Shown here: positions 22,815 to 34,045 of the stretch, piece after piece
How the letters are laid out: the number at the start of each line of letters is the position of its first letter
How positions within the stretch are numbered: the first letter of the stretch is position 1
From: Clarkia xantiana subsp. parviflora
Taxonomy: Eukaryota > Streptophyta > Magnoliopsida > Myrtales > Onagraceae
Direction: 5' to 3'
DNA: 64,000 bases
Assembly (NCBI GenBank): GCA_036873135.1
Contig: JAPTYO010000021.1
Coordinates: 446,579 to 510,578, forward strand
Notes under the pieces: model-generated
What the model saw: only the letters and a program-made list of their open reading frames with translations
Database searches by the model: none
What the model was told of the DNA's origin: nothing
Made by a program: the position numbers and the translations under genes

Positions 22815-23636
22815 TGTTAGGTTCCGGGATTTGGGTCAACGGGTTGTCGGCTCAAATCTCGTTCCTCACTGGAGGGGTGGATGATCTGATACTCTCGGGT
22901 TGCCCTGCCTTAGCTTGTGTCTTTCCTTCCGTCGCTTCTCTTCTCCTTGCGCCCTGCAGAAGGGACAGTACCAGTCACAGAGAGGGGGGGGGGGTGGTGC
23001 CTGGTGAACCCTCTCCGATGCCTAAGTCAGTATCGTTTTTAGAGAGATAAAGCTAGAGAGATGTCAGAGCAAAATAATCCAAATTGTCAAGATGTCCAAA
23101 TGAATTGTGGAGGTGGGGTATTTATAGGCAACGGTGTCATTAAGGTGACTTAATGACATCGTTAACCTTTAAACACAGTTAATTAACCCTTAAACGCATG
23201 ATTAAGACCTTAGGATACGGAGAAGGTAGGCGGAGTGAGCCGAGTGTGGGAGTCCAAAAAATGGTGCCGGGGCCCTTGGGGGGGAAAAGAAATCTGACCC
23301 CCAAGGGTAGGGGTTGGGTGAGGGCACCCAACCCCTCCTAGGGAGGATGGGGTTGGCCAACCCCATCCCTCCTAGGAGAGATCGGGTTGGTCAACCCGAT
23401 CTCCCCTAGGGGAGATCGGGTTGGCTGACCCGATCTCCCCTAGGGGAGGTTGGGTGTGGCCACCCAACCTCACCTAGGTGAGTTTGCCTCGGCCGGACGA
23501 GCGCTTCGGCCTCGTCCGAGCTGTTGGTGTTCTCGCGAAGTGTTCGGGTTGAAGTTTCGATTTGCAATCAATAATGGGATGATAAAAATACAACGGTTTG
23601 GAAGTCAACGGGTTCAAATTGGGCGTATATCCATCA
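22815..23636 (-). repeat. 3' LTR of C2
   Basis: 822 bp, one 34-bp palindrome unit (plus one base) shorter than the partner at 31921. Ends are TGTTAGGTTCC and CGTATATCCATCA; the polypurine tract (minus-strand CTCGGGGGCATG) follows at about 23637. Confidence 0.92.
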
Positions 23637-25181
23637 CATGCCCCCGAGTCAACCAATGGCCTAACCCTTGATTGACTCTATTTTAGGATGGTATGATACG
23701 CACAATTTGAAACCGGGGTTTTACCTTTCATCTGAGTGCTAGCTTACCCATGGATGTGTGTCTCCGACCCTGCCCCCTGCCTTATGAGATAGAGGAGTTG
23801 TAAACGTTAGAGTAGAGCGGACGTATGCCTAAGCACGTGTCCGTCTGAGGTGGGAGCAATAAATCTATCTTTGCTACCGGCGTATACTTAAAAAATTCAC
23901 ACTCGCATAGGGACACAATACAAATGTAACTAAGTAACTTACGCTTCAAATTCGTGCCGGGATTCTATCTAAGTGAGGAAAAAATTAATTTTGGCCAAAT
24001 TTTTTTCCTAAGTATGGAATGCTCAAGAATAAACCTAACTTGATAGTTTTTCTAAGTATGGAGATATACTTAGCCATAGTTGAAAGGGATAAAAATGATG
24101 GTTTTTCCTTGGCCCTTAGATCTCATTTAAAGATAGATGGAGGGTGGTGATTAAAACCCTTTAAAAAACCCTATCATCTTTTCAATATAGAGGAGAGTTA
24201 GAAAAATACCTTAGGGAGTCACCATAGCCACCATCTTCCCTCTTTACTCACCTTTGGAGAACAAGAAAAAAGTTGAGAGCACCCCCAAGGTAAGGGCCGG
24301 CCAAAATTCCGGCGAGAGACCCGAAATTCCGGCCAGCAGCTCCGGCGGGAGGTGACCACCAGCACGGGACGAAGACGGCTAGTGGATTGGCAGCTCGAGA
24401 CGGCGGCGCGACCTCCAGCGGCTGACGGACGAAGACGACGCGGCACGAGCTTGGTCGGTGGAGGGCGGTGACAAGACGAGCAGCGACGTCGGGAGGTTTC
24501 AACGGCGAGTTCGTCTCCAACGACGGCAGTGCCAAGTCCGGCCAGGACTGTCGACAGCGGGACCAGGCAGCTCCGGCGTGGTCTGGGGCGGACTCCGGCG
24601 ACGAAGGGACGGCTGGGAGCGACTCCGGCGACGACGGAATTGGGGCTCCGGCGAGGGGCTGATTCCGACCGACTTCGAAATTCGAATTCCGGACCCGTTT
24701 ATCACATCGGGTCGGGTTTTCCGAAGGTCCGCTCTTTTCCTTTCCGTTACCGCATAAAACGTTGATTTTTGAATCGTTGATACTTGATTGCCGACGCTTG
24801 ATTGCCGATGTTTGATTGCCGAAATTTGGTTGAAAGTGGGATTGCCGTGGATAACCGTCGATAGTTGTGGATTTGGGAAAAAAATTTGCCGGTCGTCCGG
24901 ATATAGTTTCTTCTCCGATTGGACTATTCCGGTTTTGAATTTGATGTCGTATCGCCGTTGGTGTGTTAATCTTCATTGGAGGGCGTAACGATAATTTTGC
25001 CCAAAACCCGACTTTAGGCTTGGATAAAATTATTCGATTTGGTTGTCGTGGTGTCCTTGGCTCATGTTGACTATCTTTGCTGGGTGTTTTTGGATCTTTG
25101 GTTGTTGTCGTTGGTCGGGTGTCGGAGTGTTTCCGGTTCTTCGGAAATTTTTCTTGTCTTGATATTTGTCGTGTCGTGGCA
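23637..25181 (+). other. C2 region upstream of antisense gene
   Basis: It starts with a conserved non-coding 3' UTR. A telo-box-like AAACCCTAT follows (about 24166) and then a strong donor-like CAAGGTAAGG (GT at 24290). About 24295-24670 is GC-rich and CGG-repeat-like (GCTCCGGCG, GACTCCGGCGACG). After that comes an AT-richer stretch with GATTGCCGA repeats. It resembles a leader exon plus intron of the antisense transcript. Open frames exist on both strands in the GC-rich part but match nothing conserved in C3, so I do not call genes. Confidence 0.45.
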
Positions 25182-27347
25182 GACGGTGACGGAGCCTCCT
25201 AGAGGTTACTCGCGAGACGGTGACGGAGCCTCCTAGAGGGAAGGTCGCCGTGTACCCCTCCCAGATTCGATTTAGGTTGAGGTTGCCTTACTGTGATGAC
25301 CTCATAGAGTTGAGCAGGTTCTTCAGGATTTCTCCTGTGAACCTTGCCCCAGTGCCCTCCGTGTCTGGGTGGGCTTCCGGGTGTTGTGCCATTGGTACTC
25401 CTGGAAGTACTCCCTCGTTCTGTTCCGATGTTTCTACCGGTTCCAATACCAGATGAAGGTGGGGTTTGCGAGTTTCGTAACTCGCCATCCGACCTTCAAG
25501 GATCCCCGATTTGCTGATTTCGGGTTGAGTGGGGTCGAGTGGGATACCTCTCTCCGCTTCGTGGCCCGGAGTGACAACTCGGCCAGTCACTGGGCTAAGC
25601 ATTACTTCTTCATTACGGATCGATACGTCACTTGGTCGTTCTTGAATGAGGATCGGTCCGATGGTTGGCCTGCTTTCGGGGAGTTCTCTTCAGTTGATTT
25701 AGAGACTATGAAGATCATTCATGAGAGCAACAGGACCCGGTCATACTGCCCCGTGTCCTTAGTGACTGAGACGGATCTTTACGAGGCCGGGATCAGTTTG
25801 ACTCCTGACTCCGGGGGTTCGGTATGTCACTTGGTCTTCCCATCTTTATTTACCTTCTGCTCTTCCTTTGTAGGTTGGTTTCATGGAAAAACCTATAACG
25901 TGCAGGGAGCCCCTGTTGATCTGAGCAAGAGGAAGGCTCCTTCTAGTTCCACTCTGAAGAAATCCCCCATGCCTGGGAAGAAGGCTGGGGCCTCTGGTAT
26001 GCTTCCTCCTATTTGCTTCTTTATGGTATAGCTTGTGTTTTCCTTATCTTGTTTTTCTTATATTGCTAGGGCGCTCCCCTTTGGTGACCGAGAGGGTCGT
26101 CTCCGTAGGCAGAGACTCTGGACCTTCCAAGTCCAAGCCGCGGAGATCTGATTCTGAGGCCGGGGCCTCGGCTGCTAAGAGGAAGAAAGCTGCGGATCCT
26201 GCTTCGCCTACTGCTCGTCCTCCGACCCTATCTCGTGATAAGGAGATGGTGGTCGAAGAGGTGCCTTCCCTGGCTGACAAAGGGAAGCGACCTGTTGGTG
26301 GTGGTTCCCCTGCCCCCCAGCCGAGGGCACGGTCCTCAAGTATGATCTCTACCTTGTTACTGATCCTTCTATGTTTATATTTTCCTTTGACTTGCTTCGC
26401 TTGTGTAGGTGGGCCTCCGACTTTAAGTCGGAAGGATTTCGCGCGTCTTACTGATGAAGATGTTATTGGGTCTGAGTGGACTCCTTTCGCTGGTTTGAAG
26501 GAGTTCCACCTTGATAGCAGCTCCTCTTTGCGGACTCCTGAGGTTGGCGTCCGCGTACTCCGCGGTGCCATTCCCCCTGGCGATCGTGTTGCTTAGCCCA
26601 AGTCTCCTGGAGAGACTCGGCGGTTTGTTCAGGGTGTACTCTCTCGTTATGCGCCTGTGAGTTGTTCCTTGCTTTCTTCTTTATACTTTCATATTGGTTG
26701 TCTTTCGGTTACTCACCCCTTGTTTTAATTGTTAGGGTATGTCTGACATGGTGAACATGTCATCACTCGTGCTCGAGTTATCTGACGAGAAGAAGACCCT
26801 TGAGGACAGCCAGGTCTCTCTCAAGGCGGAGCTCGCCACTGCTGTTGAGAAGGCGCGCTTATCTGATTTGAAGATGCAGGAGCTTCGGGACCAAGTGTCC
26901 TTGCTTGAGACTACCGTGGGTAGTTTACGTCGGGAGGCTGAGGTTGCATCTTCGCTCCACTCGGAGAAGTTGCGGAAGTTGGAGGCTAGGTGCCGGGCAG
27001 AGGAGAGGACTGTCGCAGTGTCTGAGTACAAGGCTTCCTCTGCCATCACTGCTGATTATAGCGCGCGTCTCACTCAGGAGATGAACCAGTTTGGTGAGTA
27101 TCTGGTTGATCATATTTTCCGCATTGATCCTCAGTTTCCAGTTGGTGACCTTGGTGACTTCGGGCCATACGCCAGTGGCTACATGGCTGTTCTGAGGGGT
27201 CAGGCTGCTGTTGCAGACGAGCCTGCCCCTACACAGGTGGATGCTACACCTGTGGAGATCGGTACTTCAGACTCCTCCTCTTCATCCATCTCTACCGGTG
27301 GCTCAGCTTCAGGGGGTGAGGGTGACTCTCCCGAAGGTTCTGATTGA
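25182..27347 (+). pseudogene. C2 antisense gene, decayed copy
   Basis: Homologue of the C3 antisense gene. The start exon, first intron and first ~45 codons are gone. At the junction a 24-bp block (GACGGTGACGGAGCC…) is present twice (25182-25205, 25216-25239). The N-terminal domain (VAVYPSQIRFRLRLPYCD, ELSRFFRISPVNLAP) then shifts frame near 25346, where one C of a C-run is missing, and a TAG near 26594 replaces a sense codon in exon E. Intron borders (GTATG…GCTAG, GTATGATC…TGTAG, GTGAGTTG…GTTAG) and the coiled-coil last exon (MSDMVNMSSLVLELSDEKK… to SPEGSD, stop 27347) remain recognisable. Confidence 0.82.
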
Positions 27348-27729
27348 TGTGTTTACATCGTGCTATCTTTGTATATAACTATACTCCTTCTCCCCTTTAA
27401 TGGGTTGAGTGTCTTTTGAGATTGTTATGGTGTTTGGTGTTGCTTTCTTTTGTCGCATTGTGTTGTTGACTACGTGGTTCACTTGGCTTTACCTTGGTAC
27501 TTCTCATGCTTTTGTATATACCCTTTGATTATGGACTCTTCTCTTGGTGTGTTTCCTTTACTTATCCTTCTTTCGTGCTTTCCTTCATGCCATACCTGCT
27601 ATTTCATCAAGAAAAAACATTATGTGTTCTTCATATCACTTTACTTTGAGATTACTTTCTCATTGGATCCTTCTGAGCATGGTGCGATGATCTCTTCTGA
27701 TACCCTTTAAATGGTATACATGGTGCTGT

Positions 27730-28354
27730 TAAACCAAAGATACGCTCTTGGTGGGCGTCGAATTTGATCACGAGACAGGGTCTCGGAGGGCACTTAACGT
27801 TTCACAGGATAGGCTCCCGGAGGGCACAGGTTAGACCAGAGATACGCTCCTGGTGGGCGTCGAAGCTGGTAGTTTGAAATCTACCTCAAGATACGCTCTT
27901 GGGGGCGTCGAATCTGGTAGTGTTTTTTCTACCTCAAGATACACTCTTGGTGGCGTCGAATCTGGTAGGTTGCAAATCTACCTCAAGATACGCTCCTGGG
28001 GGCGTCGAAATTCGTAGTTTTTGGAAACCACTCTCAAGATACGCTCTTGGTGCGTCGAAGGTCGTAGTGTAATAACTACTCTCAAGATACGCTCTTGGGG
28101 GCGTCGAAGGTCGTAGTATGAACACTACTCTCAAGATACGCTTCTGGGGGCGCCGAAATTCGTAGTTTTTGGAAACCACTCTCAAGATACGCTCTTGGGG
28201 GCGTCGAGGGTCGTAGTATGAAAACTACTCTCAAGATACGCTCTTGGGGGCGTCGAGTGTCGTAGTATAAGAACTACTCTCAAGATACGCTCTTGGGGGC
28301 GTCGAGTGTCGTAGTATAAGAACTACTCTCAAGATACGCTCTTGGGGGCGTCGA
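27730..28354. repeat. Hairpin array of C2
   Basis: One ~65-bp GAGACAGGGTCTCGG unit followed by about a dozen 46-51-bp units with CAAGATACGCTCTTGG and the paired arms GGTAG/CTACC or GTAGT/ACTAC. It sits between the antisense stop (27347) and the Gag' stop (28624). The flanks 27348-27729 and 28355-28623 are non-coding. Confidence 0.92.
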
Positions 28355-28623
28355 ACCTGTTGTTGACTTGATGTCATATCTGTGTAAGGATAACTTCATG
28401 ATTATATCATCACATTCATTGGAAAATACCTTTGAAGGAAAACGTACTCCCTTAAGAGCATTCATGATTTTTGTACAGATGGGGTGCCTTGGGTGGGTCA
28501 AGACACCCTTTGGAGGAAATCAAAGATAGTTGTAGAGTTGGAGTAACTTCGTGGGTTCTCCTTCTCAAAAGTTGTTTTTTAAAAACTTGGAAAGCTTGAA
28601 CATGTAAAGAGCTAGATATGAAA

Positions 28624-31600
28624 CTAAGGATATGGGGTGGTCACTTTGTCTATTGCCACGTACTCCTTCAGGCCTCCTTTGTGAATCATTTCCTCCACTT
28701 CTATCTTCAGCACCATGCAGTTGTTGGTTTGATGCCCCGAGGTCCCATGGTACTCACACCATCCATGTGCATCCCTTCCTAGGAAGGCCTTGCCCTCCTC
28801 CCTGCATGTGGGTAGCTCCTGCTTGAGGTGCTTGTGGAAAATTTCTTCTATGCTCACTGTAAGGGGCGTGAATGTGAAGTTTACACCTCCTGCCAGTGTG
28901 TCAGTCTTTCTTCCTTTCTCCAGAACTTCATCCAGCTGCTCCACTTCCTTTGCAAATGCTTTGTCTAGCTTTTCCTTGAGCTCCCTCATCGTGCTCGTCA
29001 TGACCATCTCATAGAGTCCCCCATAGGCCTCGAATGAGTTTGGATGCATGTTTCTAATAAATGCTCTGACGGTTTCTCCTCTTGTGGTGTCCATGTTGGC
29101 ACCATAACTGGAGAATCTCTGGAAATAGCTTGATATTGACTCCCGCGGCATTTGCTTGATATCATCGATGTGACGGAAGCCTCTTAAGATGGAGTCACTT
29201 GTTCTTTTCCCCTTTATGGTATCTGGCTGCCAAGGTATGGCTGTCACTTTCACAGCTTTGCTCCTGTGTCTCCTCTTAGGCACTGTTTGAAAAAACTGCC
29301 TGCTCAAGCGGAGTACCACTCCATTCTTCATCTTTCCCTGCCTTTGCCTCCTTCTCCTCTTCTTTCTATCTTGGTTGGCTCCTACCATGACCACAGCCAC
29401 TGTGTCTGTCCCGTGTGATCCACGCCTCATGGAGTTGACGTAGCACTGCCTTGCGGTGCGTTGATCACCTAGGACTTCTCCGACTCCATTCTCAGTGATG
29501 TACTTCAGCTTCTGGTGTACAGTGGATGGCACGATTTTGTATGGGTTTATGGTTGTCCTTCCTAGGATCCCATTGTAGGCTCCCAGGCTTTCAACCACCA
29601 CAAAGTTAACATTCACTTTCAGCTGTGTCCATCCTTGGCCCATGGTCACCGGCAGAGTTATCATTCCCAGGGGGTAGCTTGTTGCCCCTGAGAAGCCAAC
29701 TAGAGGGAAGTTGACTGGTTTGATGTCTGCCTTGGTTTTCCCTATTTCTTCTAGGACTCTCAAGCTTAGGAGGTCAGCCGAGCTGCCCCCATCCACCAAA
29801 ATTCTCTTTACATCAAAATTATCAATGTCTATTGTGATAACTAGAGCATCGTCATGTGGGAAGACGATGTGGCTCTTGTCCTTCTCTGAGAATTCGATCT
29901 TCATTTCTTCTCCTTCTCTTGGCCTTTTCCTCCACCTCGGCACTGAACTCAGTTTTGATGCATAGACTTCCCTTGCATTAGCAGTTGGGCCACCTGACGC
30001 TACTCCTCCGTGTATCATGTTTATGGTTCCTTTCTTGTTGGGTGGAGGGTTGTAGTCTACTTTGCCTTTGCCCTTGTCTCTGTGTGATGGCCCTAGCTGC
30101 ATGCTGTTGCCCCCATGATCCACGAACTGCTTTAGGTCTCCCCTTTGGATGGCATTGTTGATGCTTAGCTTTAGGCTGAAGCATTCGTTCGTGTCGTGCC
30201 CGTAAGCTTCATGGTTGTCGCACCATCTATCCTTGTGATTCCCCACCATTGGGGCTCTCCACCTTGCAGGGGGTGACCAGAGCTTCTGGTTCCGCATCTC
30301 TTTGAGGACAGTAGCTGGAATGGCGTTCAATGGGACAAACTTGATGACGTTTATTTCTCTGGGCTTTAGTGGTTCGCCCATTTGGTTTCTTTGCTGGGGC
30401 GGACGCCATTCCTGCTGCCTTGTGTGCTGAGGTGCCTGGGGTGGTTTGCCTTTGTTTGGCTTTGCATTGTCTTCCTTGGCTGCTTGAATCTTGGATTTCT
30501 TATTTGCCCTGTGCCTCTCCAGGTCTATATGAGTTTTGACTCTTCCTGCAAGCTCCTCTAAGGTGCTTGCTGGCTTCTTGGCCATCTTTTCTGCCAGTGT
30601 GGACCCGAAGCGGCCTAGGTTTCTGATAAAGGCTCGTATTATCTCACCCTCAGTGATGTCGCCCTGGATGTCTGCGATATTTTGATTGAACCTAGTGTAG
30701 TAACTGGCCAGAGATTCATCATATTCTTGTTTCACATCATCGATGGAGCCTGTGCCTTTGAGGAGTTTCCTCTCCCCTAGATATCTCTGCAGGAACTTCG
30801 CCTTTAGCTGCTCCCATGAGTGGATGCTTTCAGAGGGTAGACTGAAGAACCAGTGTGAAGCTACCCCTGATAGGGTGTTTGGGAACAGGAGTGCCTTGTA
30901 TCTTTCATCAGTGGTCCTCCCAAATAGGGAGGCCTCATGCTGTTGGATATGCTCTAGGGGGTCTCCCTTCCCATTGTACTTTGCAATTTGCACTGTGTGC
31001 AGGGAGTCTGGCACCCTGTTCATCTCCAGTTCCCTTGTGAAAGGGTGGTTTGTTTTGTCACTTAGACAATGCAAGTTGGTTTTCCTTGACTCATTCATCT
31101 TCCGGGTTATCATTGCCTCTATTTCTTCCGGAGTGATCAATATCAGTGTTGGAGTGTAATTCCTCTGATAGCCTCCATGGTTGTAGATAGGACTCGCCGA
31201 GATCCCTTGTCCGTATTGATACGGACTGTAGGTGTATCCTTGGTGTCCCTGCTGGGGAGCTTCATAGAATTCTTGCCTCCTTGGAGGTCTTGCTTGTCTG
31301 TCCTCCCCCAGTGGGGTGTAAGCCCTTGCGTTCTGCTGTTGCCTAGGAGGCACGAATTGTTGCCTTTCCTCTGGGGGTGGCTCCTGGTAGTATCTTCTTT
31401 GCTCCTCTCGCTGCCCTGCTCGAGGGTGCGAGTGGTGCCCTTCTGTTGGGATCTGTTCCTCTTCATGAGCTTCAGTGTGTGTCCCCTGGGTGTATGCCGG
31501 CCTTGCATATGTTGTGTGGGCGCGGTTGCCATCTCTTTGGGCCGGCATCCCATACGGGTACCCTTGGGGTTGCGCCTCATAATAATACCCCTCAGGGGGT

Positions 31601-31869
31601 GCCGTGTGCTGGGAAGGCACTCCCTGTTGTTCTCTTTCTCTCTGTGGCCTTCTTGCCCGAGGTGTGGAGGCTGTGGAGGACTCAGCCCCAGCTGGGCGTG
31701 AGGGTCCTCCCTCCTGGTTGTTCTGTTGAGGAGGCTGTGGTATTTCTTGTGGTTCTGGTTGCATTGGCTGCTTCCCAGGGTTAGGCTGCCTTCCTGGGGG
31801 TATAGGCTCTCTCCTTCTCCCATTGCCCCCTGGTGGGCGGTGGTGCCTAGACACCCTGCTGTTCGTCAT
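28624..31869 (-). CDS. C2 Gag-protease-Gag' polyprotein
   Basis: A 1081-residue open frame starting MTNSRVSRHHRPPGG, ~35 nt after the primer site. Order: Pro/Gln-rich N-terminus (to ~240), retrotransposon gag core (~270-455; KYNGKGDPLEHI, WFFSLPSESI), zinc-knuckle-like WCDNHEAYGHDTNEC, protease (INMIHGG, LVDGGSSADLL), a basic linker, then a second, shorter Gag-like part (HIDDIKQMPRESISSYFQRF, RAFIRNMHP) ending with another knuckle-like WCEYHGTSGHQTNNC. The frame stops there, with no RT. It is 12 residues shorter than C3 because C3 duplicates a QARQQEWRPPQ block. Presumed to form particles that could carry C-type RNA. The protease has DGG rather than DSG, so activity is uncertain. Confidence 0.9.
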   Translation of the reverse strand: MTNSRVSRHHRPPGGNGRRREPIPPGRQPNPGKQPMQPEPQEIPQPPQQNNQEGGPSRPAGAESSTASTPRARRPQREREQQGVPSQHTAPPEGYYYEAQPQGYPYGMPAQRDGNRAHTTYARPAYTQGTHTEAHEEEQIPTEGHHSHPRAGQREEQRRYYQEPPPEERQQFVPPRQQQNARAYTPLGEDRQARPPRRQEFYEAPQQGHQGYTYSPYQYGQGISASPIYNHGGYQRNYTPTLILITPEEIEAMITRKMNESRKTNLHCLSDKTNHPFTRELEMNRVPDSLHTVQIAKYNGKGDPLEHIQQHEASLFGRTTDERYKALLFPNTLSGVASHWFFSLPSESIHSWEQLKAKFLQRYLGERKLLKGTGSIDDVKQEYDESLASYYTRFNQNIADIQGDITEGEIIRAFIRNLGRFGSTLAEKMAKKPASTLEELAGRVKTHIDLERHRANKKSKIQAAKEDNAKPNKGKPPQAPQHTRQQEWRPPQQRNQMGEPLKPREINVIKFVPLNAIPATVLKEMRNQKLWSPPARWRAPMVGNHKDRWCDNHEAYGHDTNECFSLKLSINNAIQRGDLKQFVDHGGNSMQLGPSHRDKGKGKVDYNPPPNKKGTINMIHGGVASGGPTANAREVYASKLSSVPRWRKRPREGEEMKIEFSEKDKSHIVFPHDDALVITIDIDNFDVKRILVDGGSSADLLSLRVLEEIGKTKADIKPVNFPLVGFSGATSYPLGMITLPVTMGQGWTQLKVNVNFVVVESLGAYNGILGRTTINPYKIVPSTVHQKLKYITENGVGEVLGDQRTARQCYVNSMRRGSHGTDTVAVVMVGANQDRKKRRRRQRQGKMKNGVVLRLSRQFFQTVPKRRHRSKAVKVTAIPWQPDTIKGKRTSDSILRGFRHIDDIKQMPRESISSYFQRFSSYGANMDTTRGETVRAFIRNMHPNSFEAYGGLYEMVMTSTMRELKEKLDKAFAKEVEQLDEVLEKGRKTDTLAGGVNFTFTPLTVSIEEIFHKHLKQELPTCREEGKAFLGRDAHGWCEYHGTSGHQTNNCMVLKIEVEEMIHKGGLKEYVAIDKVTTPYP

Positions 31870-31920
31870 TGCTCGTGTTATAGCCAGGCTTTCTGTCCGA
31901 AGCCCGCAGACGGCGCCAAG

Positions 31921-32777
31921 TGTTAGGTTCCGGGATTTGGGTCAACGGGTGGTCGGCTCAAATCTCGTTCCTCACTGGAGGGGTGGATGATCTGATACTC
32001 TCGGGTTGCCCTGCCTTAGCTTGTGTCTTTCCTTCCGTCGCTTCTCTTCTCCTTGCGCCCTGCAGAAGGGACAGTACCAGACACAGAGAGGGGGGGGGGG
32101 GTGGTGCCTGGTGAACCCTCTCCGATGCCTAAGTCAGTATCGTTTTTAGAGAGATAAAGCTAGAGAGATGTCAGAGCAAAATAATCCAAATTGTCAAGAT
32201 GTCCAAATGAATTGTGGAGGTGGGGTATTTATAGGCAACGGTGTCATTAAGGTGACTTAATGACATCGTTAACCTTTAAACACAGTTAATTAACCCTTAA
32301 ACGCATGATTAAGACCTTAGGATACGGAGAAGGTAGGCGGAGTGAGCCGAGTGTGGGAGTCCAAAAAATGGTGCCGGGGCCCTTGGGGGGGAAAAGAAAT
32401 CTGACCCCCAAGGGTAGGGGTTGGGTGAGGGCACCCAACCCCTCCTAGGGAGGATGGGGTTGGCCAACCCCATCCCTCCTAGGAGAGATCGGGTTGGCTG
32501 ACCCGATCTCTCCTAGGAGAGATCGGGTTGGTCCACCCGATCTCCCCTAGGGGAGATCGGGTTGGCTGACCCGATCTCCCCTAGTGGAGGTTGGGTGTGG
32601 CCACCCAACCTCACCTAGGTGAGTTTGCCTCGGCCGGACGAGCGCTTCGGCCTCGTCCGAGCCGTTGGTGTTCTCGCGAAGTGTTCGGGTTGAAGTTTCG
32701 ATTTGCAATCAATAATGGGATGATAAAAATACAACGGTTTGGAAGTCAACGGGTTCAAATTGGGCGTATATCCATCA
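31921..32777 (-). repeat. 5' LTR of C2
   Basis: 857-bp partner of 22815-23636. The minus-strand primer site TTGGCGCCGTCTGCGGG lies at about 31903-31919, with a T-to-C change relative to C1. The array of palindromes is at about 32415-32626. Confidence 0.92.
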
Positions 32778-32782
32778 ATTAC

Positions 32783-33118
32783 GAGCCTCTGACAAACGAG
32801 GAAATGAGACGTCTAGACTTAGACTTGCTCGAGGAAAAAAGATGGAAGGCTGATGAAGTCCAGGCCCAAATGCGTCTGGCAACAGCCCGATATTACAATC
32901 GGCGTGTCAGATCTCGACAATTCTTCGTGGGAGAACTTGTCTGGCGGAGGAACGAGTTCGTTCACCAAGATCGGATCAACAAACTATCGCCAAAATGGGA
33001 GGGACCTTACAAGATCGTAGGGATGCCAGCCTCCAATGCATACAGGCTAGAGGACCTTGATGGAAAGACGTTGAAGCATTCCTTCAGTGGCGAACACTTG
33101 AAGAAGTATCAAGTTTGA
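32783..33118 (+). CDS. pol of element B, C-terminal segment
   Basis: In-frame continuation of B integrase after the C2 insertion: EPLTNEEMRRLDLDLLEEKR, RYYNRRVRSRQFFVGELVWRR and SPKWEGPYKIVGM (integrase C-terminal region), ending HSFSGEHLKKYQV. This is the normal 3' end of B gag-pol, 10 kb from the rest. Confidence 0.9.
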   Translation, partial: EPLTNEEMRRLDLDLLEEKRWKADEVQAQMRLATARYYNRRVRSRQFFVGELVWRRNEFVHQDRINKLSPKWEGPYKIVGMPASNAYRLEDLDGKTLKHSFSGEHLKKYQV

Positions 33119-34045
33119 TATTAAGCCGCCGTGAAGGGCGCAAATTGTCTATCAATAAGATCCGATGTAAGCCTATTTTGAGTTATTTATGAATAAAAGA
33201 AGTTGTTTCCGATCAAATTACTTTTAGATTTATTCTAAACTGTTAGTAAGACGTCCTGAAGGACGCGACAAAAGCCTTCCGAGGTACGATAAAAGCCTTC
33301 CGAGGTATGCGTAAGTCGTCTATATGATGCGGCCAAAAGCCTTAACGGGTATGGACAAAAGCCCTACGGGGTACACGTAAGTCGTCTATATGATGCAACC
33401 TAAAGCCTAGGTACGAAAAGGCCCTGATGGGCCCGCGTAAGTCGTCTATATGATGCGGCCAAAAGCCTTAACGGGTACGGAAAAGCCTTAACGGGTCCGC
33501 GTAAGTCGTCTATATGATGCGGCAAAAAGCCTTAAAAGGTACGATTAAGCCGTCCGGTAGAGACGCAGTAAAAGCCCTAAGGGGTGTGAAAATGGCCTTG
33601 AAAGGCAGGGACGAGAAGCCTTAAGTGGTGAAATCCCGATTTTGGACAAGAAGCCTTAAGTGGTGAAGTCCCGATTTTGGGCAAGAAGCCTTAAGTGGTC
33701 CCGATTTTGGACGAGAAACCTTAAGTGGTGAAGTCCCGATTGGACGAGAAGCCTTAAGTGGTGAAGTCCCGATTGGACGAGAAGCCTTAAGTGGTGAAGT
33801 CCCGATTGGATGAGAAACATTAAGTGGTGAAGTCCCGAGTCAAACGTCGGAAGGACGTATGGAGTCACCTCAAATGGTGCATCGGAACGCTCTGAGCAGC
33901 GAGTCTAAAGCCGCTTTAGATAGGCGCAAACGATTGTCGAGGCCAAAACAGATGAAAGAAATTCCTTATATAAAGGCTCGAAGGCCTAGGAGTTCGGATA
34001 CAAAAAACGAAGGAGAAAGACTACAAGGACTAAAAATATAGAGCA
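33119..34045 (+). repeat. 3' tandem array of element B
   Basis: Two repeat types follow the pol stop. About 33240-33560 holds units with AAGTCGTCTATATGATGCGG and AAAGCCTTAACGGGTACG. About 33600-33845 holds 27-34-bp units with AGAAGCCTTAAGTGGTGAAG and TCCCGATT. The stretch 33846-34045 is unique, ending near the stop of the convergent antisense gene. Equivalent in position to the hairpin arrays of the C elements, but unrelated in sequence. Confidence 0.88.

Larger units (their letters stand above)
22815..32777 (-). mobile_element. Element C2: gag-only Tat-type retrotransposon
   Basis: A 10-kb minus-strand element flanked by ATTAC (22810-22814 and 32778-32782), inserted in the integrase of B. 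LTRs are 822 bp (left) and 857 bp (right). It encodes one long Gag-protease-Gag' ORF and no RT, RNase H or integrase. A decayed antisense gene lies on the plus strand, with a hairpin array between the two. Same plan as C3, but a more diverged LTR (TGTTAGGTTCCGGG start). Confidence 0.94.

Noticed and set aside
24248..24976. 242-codon minus-strand open frame and overlapping plus-strand frames
   Set aside because: GC-rich low-complexity sequence gives open frames on several strands at once; the C3 counterpart does not keep any of them.
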